Source: Streptomyces sp. H27-H5 (lineage in GTDB: Bacteria > Actinomycetota > Actinomycetes > Streptomycetales > Streptomycetaceae). From it: 64,000 nt of DNA. The notes under the pieces were generated by a model. The model did not search any database, had not been told where the DNA came from, and was given only the letters and a program-made list of their open reading frames with translations. This document shows, piece by piece, positions 60,923-64,000 of this stretch; the first letter of the stretch is position 1; every line of letters begins with the position of its first letter. The stretch covers positions 1 to 64,000 of the forward strand of contig NZ_JAPNLK010000015.1 in assembly GCF_026627505.1 (NCBI RefSeq). The letters run 5' to 3'. The position numbers and the translations under genes are program-made.

Positions 60923-62035
60923 GTGACCGCCACCACGCCGATCGACGCGGTCCGACTGCCGGACCCCTACCCGTACTACGCCCGCCTGGTGGCCGAACGC
61001 CCCTTCGCCCACGACGAGGAGCTCGGGGTGTGGGTCGCCGCCGACGCCGCCGCCGTGCGCGCCGTACTGGGCAGCGACGCGCTGCGGGTGCGACCGCCGG
61101 CCGAGCCGGTCCCGCGGGGGATCGTCGGGACCCCGGCGGGCGAGGTCTTCGCGGACCTGGTCCGCATGACGGACGGCACGGTCCAGGGCCGCCTGAAGAC
61201 GGTGGTGGCCGACGCACTGGCCCGGGCCGACACCGCGTACGCGGCCCGACTGGCCGCCCGGTTCACCCGGGAGGCGCTGGCGGCCGGCGGCGCGGTCCCG
61301 TGGGAGGAGCTGATGTTCGGGGTCCCGGCCCGGGTCGTGGCGGCGCTGACCGGCCTGACGGACGGAGCGGACCGGGAGGCGGCCCGCGCGATCGCCGACT
61401 TCGTCCAGTGCATACCGGCCTCCGCGACCCCCGCACAACAGCGGGCCGCCGCGGCGGCAGCCGATCGGGTCCGCGAACTGCTGCGGCCCGGCCTCGTCGG
61501 CGACAACGACGGGCTCCTCGGGGAGTTGGTCCGCGCCGCCGACCGGGCGTCCTGGCCGTACCTGGCGCCACTGCTGTCCAACGCCGTCGGCTTCCTGTCC
61601 CAGACCTACGACGCCACCGCCGGACTGGTGGGCAACACCCTGGTCGCCCTGGCCCGGGGAGCGGACGGCTCCGACATCGGGGCACTGGTGCGGGAGGTGG
61701 CCCGGTACGACGCCCCGATCCAGAACACCCGCCGTTTCGCCGCCGCGCCCTTCGTCCACGACGGCCGTGCGGTGGAGAGCGGGCAGCAGATCCTGGTCCT
61801 CCTCGCCGCCGCGAACCGCGACCCGGCCGTCAACCCGGATCCACACGCACTATCACCCGGACGAGTGAATCCGATGATCTTCACCTTCGGTGCGTCGTCC
61901 CACCGCTGCCCGGGAGAGGCGCTCGCCTCGGCCCTCGCCGCCGCCATCGTGACGGAACTCCGCACGGCAGGCTTGTCGTCCACGGACACCCCGACCTACC
62001 GCCCCCTGGCCAATGCCCGCATCCCCCACCTCTGA
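60923..62035 (+). CDS. Cytochrome P450
   Basis: 370 residues, somewhat short for a bacterial P450. Heme ligand Cys329 in FTFGASSHRCPGE, and an ExxR motif in REVARYDAP. The I-helix reads FLSQTYDATAGLVGN, lacking the usual AGxxT oxygen-activation motif. The GTG start lies one base after the PEP-mutase-like gene and uses the G-rich end of that gene as ribosome site. Substrate unknown. Confidence 0.85.
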   Translation: MTATTPIDAVRLPDPYPYYARLVAERPFAHDEELGVWVAADAAAVRAVLGSDALRVRPPAEPVPRGIVGTPAGEVFADLVRMTDGTVQGRLKTVVADALARADTAYAARLAARFTREALAAGGAVPWEELMFGVPARVVAALTGLTDGADREAARAIADFVQCIPASATPAQQRAAAAAADRVRELLRPGLVGDNDGLLGELVRAADRASWPYLAPLLSNAVGFLSQTYDATAGLVGNTLVALARGADGSDIGALVREVARYDAPIQNTRRFAAAPFVHDGRAVESGQQILVLLAAANRDPAVNPDPHALSPGRVNPMIFTFGASSHRCPGEALASALAAAIVTELRTAGLSSTDTPTYRPLANARIPHL

Positions 62036-62300
62036 CCCGCCCACGGGGCCCGCCCCGGATCCCGTACCTCATCCCGCACCGCGAACACCGAAGCGGCCGG
62101 GGCCGATGCGCCGGCGGGAACGGATCCGACCGGGTGGCGCGTTGCGGGCGCCGCAGGCCGAGCCGGGACGGGGGACAGGCGGCACCGGAGACACCCGTGA
62201 CAGCGGTGGCGCCGGCGGCACCGGTGGGGACCGTACAGCCCGGCACGCACCACGGCCGGGCGTCTGCCAACCGCACGCCCCCAGACAGGAATGACCCCTC

Positions 62301-63386
62301 ATGTCGAAGACCCCGCACCTCTGGATGCGGCACGAGTCCCGCCCCACCGAGCGCCGCGCCCCCCTCACCCCCTCCGACGCCGGCCGGCTCGTCGGGGCCG
62401 GCCTCCGGATCACCGTCGAGGCCTCGGACCAGCGCGTGTTCCCCCTCGCCGACTACGCCGCCGCCGGCTGCGACACCGCACCCACCGACTCCTGGCTCAC
62501 GGCCCCCGACGACGCGTACGTCCTCGGCCTGAAGGAACTCCCCGCCGGCCCCGGCGCCCCGGTCCTGCGCCACCGGCACATCTACTTCGGCCACGCCTAC
62601 AAGGGCCAGGTCGGCGCGGCCGAGTTGCTCGCCCGCTTCACCGCCGGCGGGGGCGCCCTGCTCGACATGGAGTACCTCATCGACGAGGCCGGCCGCCGTG
62701 TCGCGGCGTTCGGCTACTGGGCCGGGTACGTCGGAGCCGCCCTCGCCGTCCTGCACCGCCGCGGCCTGCTCACCGCGCCCCTGCGCCCGACCGACCGCCC
62801 CGCCCTCGACGCGCTGTTGGCCTCCGGCGCAGGAGCCCCCGGTACCGGCGCGGCCGACCCGGACGGCACGGCACTCGTCATCGGCGCGCTCGGCCGCAGC
62901 GGACGCGGCGCCTGTGACGCGTTGACCACCGCCGGCATCGAGCCGACCCGCTGGGACCTCGCCGAGACCCGCGAGATCGACCGCGCCGCGCTCCTCGGCC
63001 ACGACCTGATGGTCAACACCGTCCTCACCACCACGCCCGTCCCGCCGTTCCTCACCAAGGGCGACCTCGACGACCCGGGCCGGCGCCTCTCCCTCGTCTC
63101 CGACGTCACCTGCGACGTCACCTCCGACTGCAACGTGCTGCCGGTGTACGACGAGACCACCACGTGGGAGGAGCCGGTACGCGCCCTCGCCGCGGGCGGC
63201 GCCCCCCTCGACCTGATCGCCATCGACAACCTCCCGTCCCTCCTGCCCCTCGAGGCCACCATCGCCTTCTCCGCCGAACTCGCCCCGCAACTGGCGCGCC
63301 TGGCGGACCGGGACGGGGTGTGGGCCCGCGCCCTGACCACCTTCGAGACGGCGGTCAGCGCCCGGGACGACCTTCTCGCCCGCTGA
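62301..63386 (+). CDS. Saccharopine dehydrogenase-like (Lys1-type) protein
   Basis: 361 residues resembling NAD+ L-lysine-forming saccharopine dehydrogenase: ESRPTERRAPLTP at the N-terminus, a KELP loop, IYFGHAYKGQ near 95, and a Rossmann region VIGALGRSGRGA near 193. Yeast Lys1 has this size. In bacteria such proteins often reduce imines formed from amino acids, so the true substrate may not be saccharopine. The 265 bases upstream hold no gene. Confidence 0.8.
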   Translation: MSKTPHLWMRHESRPTERRAPLTPSDAGRLVGAGLRITVEASDQRVFPLADYAAAGCDTAPTDSWLTAPDDAYVLGLKELPAGPGAPVLRHRHIYFGHAYKGQVGAAELLARFTAGGGALLDMEYLIDEAGRRVAAFGYWAGYVGAALAVLHRRGLLTAPLRPTDRPALDALLASGAGAPGTGAADPDGTALVIGALGRSGRGACDALTTAGIEPTRWDLAETREIDRAALLGHDLMVNTVLTTTPVPPFLTKGDLDDPGRRLSLVSDVTCDVTSDCNVLPVYDETTTWEEPVRALAAGGAPLDLIAIDNLPSLLPLEATIAFSAELAPQLARLADRDGVWARALTTFETAVSARDDLLAR

Positions 63387-63520
63387 CACGCGCCGCCGGC
63401 GTGCCCCGGGCCGGGGCACGCCGGATGGTGATCCACACAGGCCGGCACCGGCCCTCCGCCGCCACCCGCACCTCGGAAGCCGAAAGAGGTGCGGATCCTG
63501 AAATGCGGCCGTCAGCCGTG

Positions 63521-63706
63521 TCAGCCGCGGGTGGTGCGGCGGCGGCCGAAGGCGAACCAGAGGCCCAGCAGCACCCCGCCGCCCACGGCGACGGCGGTGG
63601 CGACCGTGCCGGAGGCGAGGCTCGCGGCGACGACGACGGCCAGCGCGTACGCCACGGGCAGCAGCACGTTCAGGTTGGTGACGGCTGTCTTCGGACCTTG
63701 TGACAT
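63521..63706 (-). CDS. Small membrane protein, unknown function
   Basis: 61 residues with two hydrophobic segments separated by a short turn and an RRRTTRG tail. GGGGAA precedes the ATG by about 8 bases. The composition is that of a real membrane peptide, but there is no recognised family. Confidence 0.5.
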   Translation of the reverse strand: MSQGPKTAVTNLNVLLPVAYALAVVVAASLASGTVATAVAVGGGVLLGLWFAFGRRRTTRG

Positions 63707-63906
63707 GGGTGGGTTCCCCTATTCGGTGGATCGGTCGTACCCGTCCGCACGCCATGTGCGCAGCAGGCGGGTTGGTCGTGGGGCGCATCGTTTGCGGGAG
63801 GATCATCTCACCTGACGGCGGATGCCGTGAGCGGTCGGGCGGGGGCGCATCGCACCTCCCGCCCACGACCGCCGCGCGATCTCACAATCCGTCACATTAC
63901 GGCTGC

Positions 63907-64000
63907 TCAGGGCCTGTTCGCGGCGTCGGACATCTGCGGGCCCGCCAGCCGGGCGAAGAGTCCGTCCGCGTCCGCCATGAGCTCTTCGTACGTGCCCTGC
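63907..64000 (-). CDS. ABC transporter ATP-binding protein, C-terminal end
   Basis: Only the last 30 codons are inside the window. QGTYEELMADADGLFARL matches the end of exporter-type ABC ATPase domains (GTYEELL...GLFARL). The rest lies beyond the right edge. Confidence 0.7.
   Translation of the reverse strand, partial: QGTYEELMADADGLFARLAGPQMSDAANRP

Noticed and set aside
62036..62300. A small gene in the gap before the Lys1-like gene
   Set aside because: Frames are Gly/Arg/Pro-rich without starts supported by ribosome sites; only short GGCGGCACCGG-type repeats are seen.

Overview
This is high-GC actinobacterial DNA, almost certainly Streptomyces. It has near-universal G/C third codon positions, GTG starts, many ATGA stop/start overlaps, Tat-exported flavoenzymes, a SARP regulator and large collinear type I polyketide synthases (PKSs). 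Its centre (about 1-46.8 kb) matches, gene by gene and in the same order, the coelimycin (cpk) cluster of S. coelicolor as I remember it: accA1, scF, cpkC, cpkB, cpkA, cpkD, cpkE, cpkF, cpkG, SARP (kasO/cpkO), cpkH, cpkI, cpkJ, cpkK. Orthology is inferred from domain content and gene order, because no search was run.

Layout. 1-280 is the 5' end of a biotin carboxylase. 518-2161 is a secreted BBE-type flavoenzyme. 2266-33188 holds three PKS genes on the minus strand. 33189-33603 is an unusual intergenic region with a 15-bp tandem array. 33604-39058 is a plus-strand run: FAD monooxygenase, epoxide-hydrolase-like protein, MFS exporter and aminotransferase. 39171-39221 is a strong terminator, followed by a kasO-like promoter carrying a gamma-butyrolactone-receptor-type operator and by the SARP gene. 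41443-46801 holds a second secreted flavoenzyme, an SDR, an NmrA-like protein and a carboxyltransferase, with a small epsilon subunit at 46815-47090.

Chemistry read from the PKS. A decarboxylating KSQ loading module (active-site Cys replaced by Gln at residue 184) is followed by five malonyl-specific modules and a terminal NAD(P)H thioester reductase (TD). Modules 1-3 are KS-AT-DH-KR-ACP with intact DH dyads. Module 4 has a dead DH and so leaves a hydroxyl. Module 5 has a DH with a substituted second catalytic motif. If DH5 works, the product would be 5-hydroxydodeca-2,6,8,10-tetraenal. The aminotransferase would then make a C1 amine, and oxidation at C5 would allow ring closure to a cyclic imine that the flavoenzymes modify further, as in coelimycin-type piperidine alkaloids.

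The right flank (47-64 kb) has an APC permease; an overlapping thioesterase / PptH-like phosphoesterase / phosphopantetheinyl transferase operon; a membrane-anchored Mrr-like nuclease; two DUF1772 proteins; glutamate dehydrogenase; a MatB-like malonyl-CoA synthetase with a second type II thioesterase; a MarR/hydrolase pair around a nested palindrome; an EamA transporter remnant; a PEP-mutase-family protein with a P450; a Lys1-like dehydrogenase; and the tail of an ABC transporter. The acyl-CoA carboxylase genes, MatB, the thioesterases and the PPTase could supply malonyl-CoA and holo-ACP to the PKS. Where the cluster ends on the right is uncertain.

No rRNA, tRNA, CRISPR array or insertion sequence was seen.
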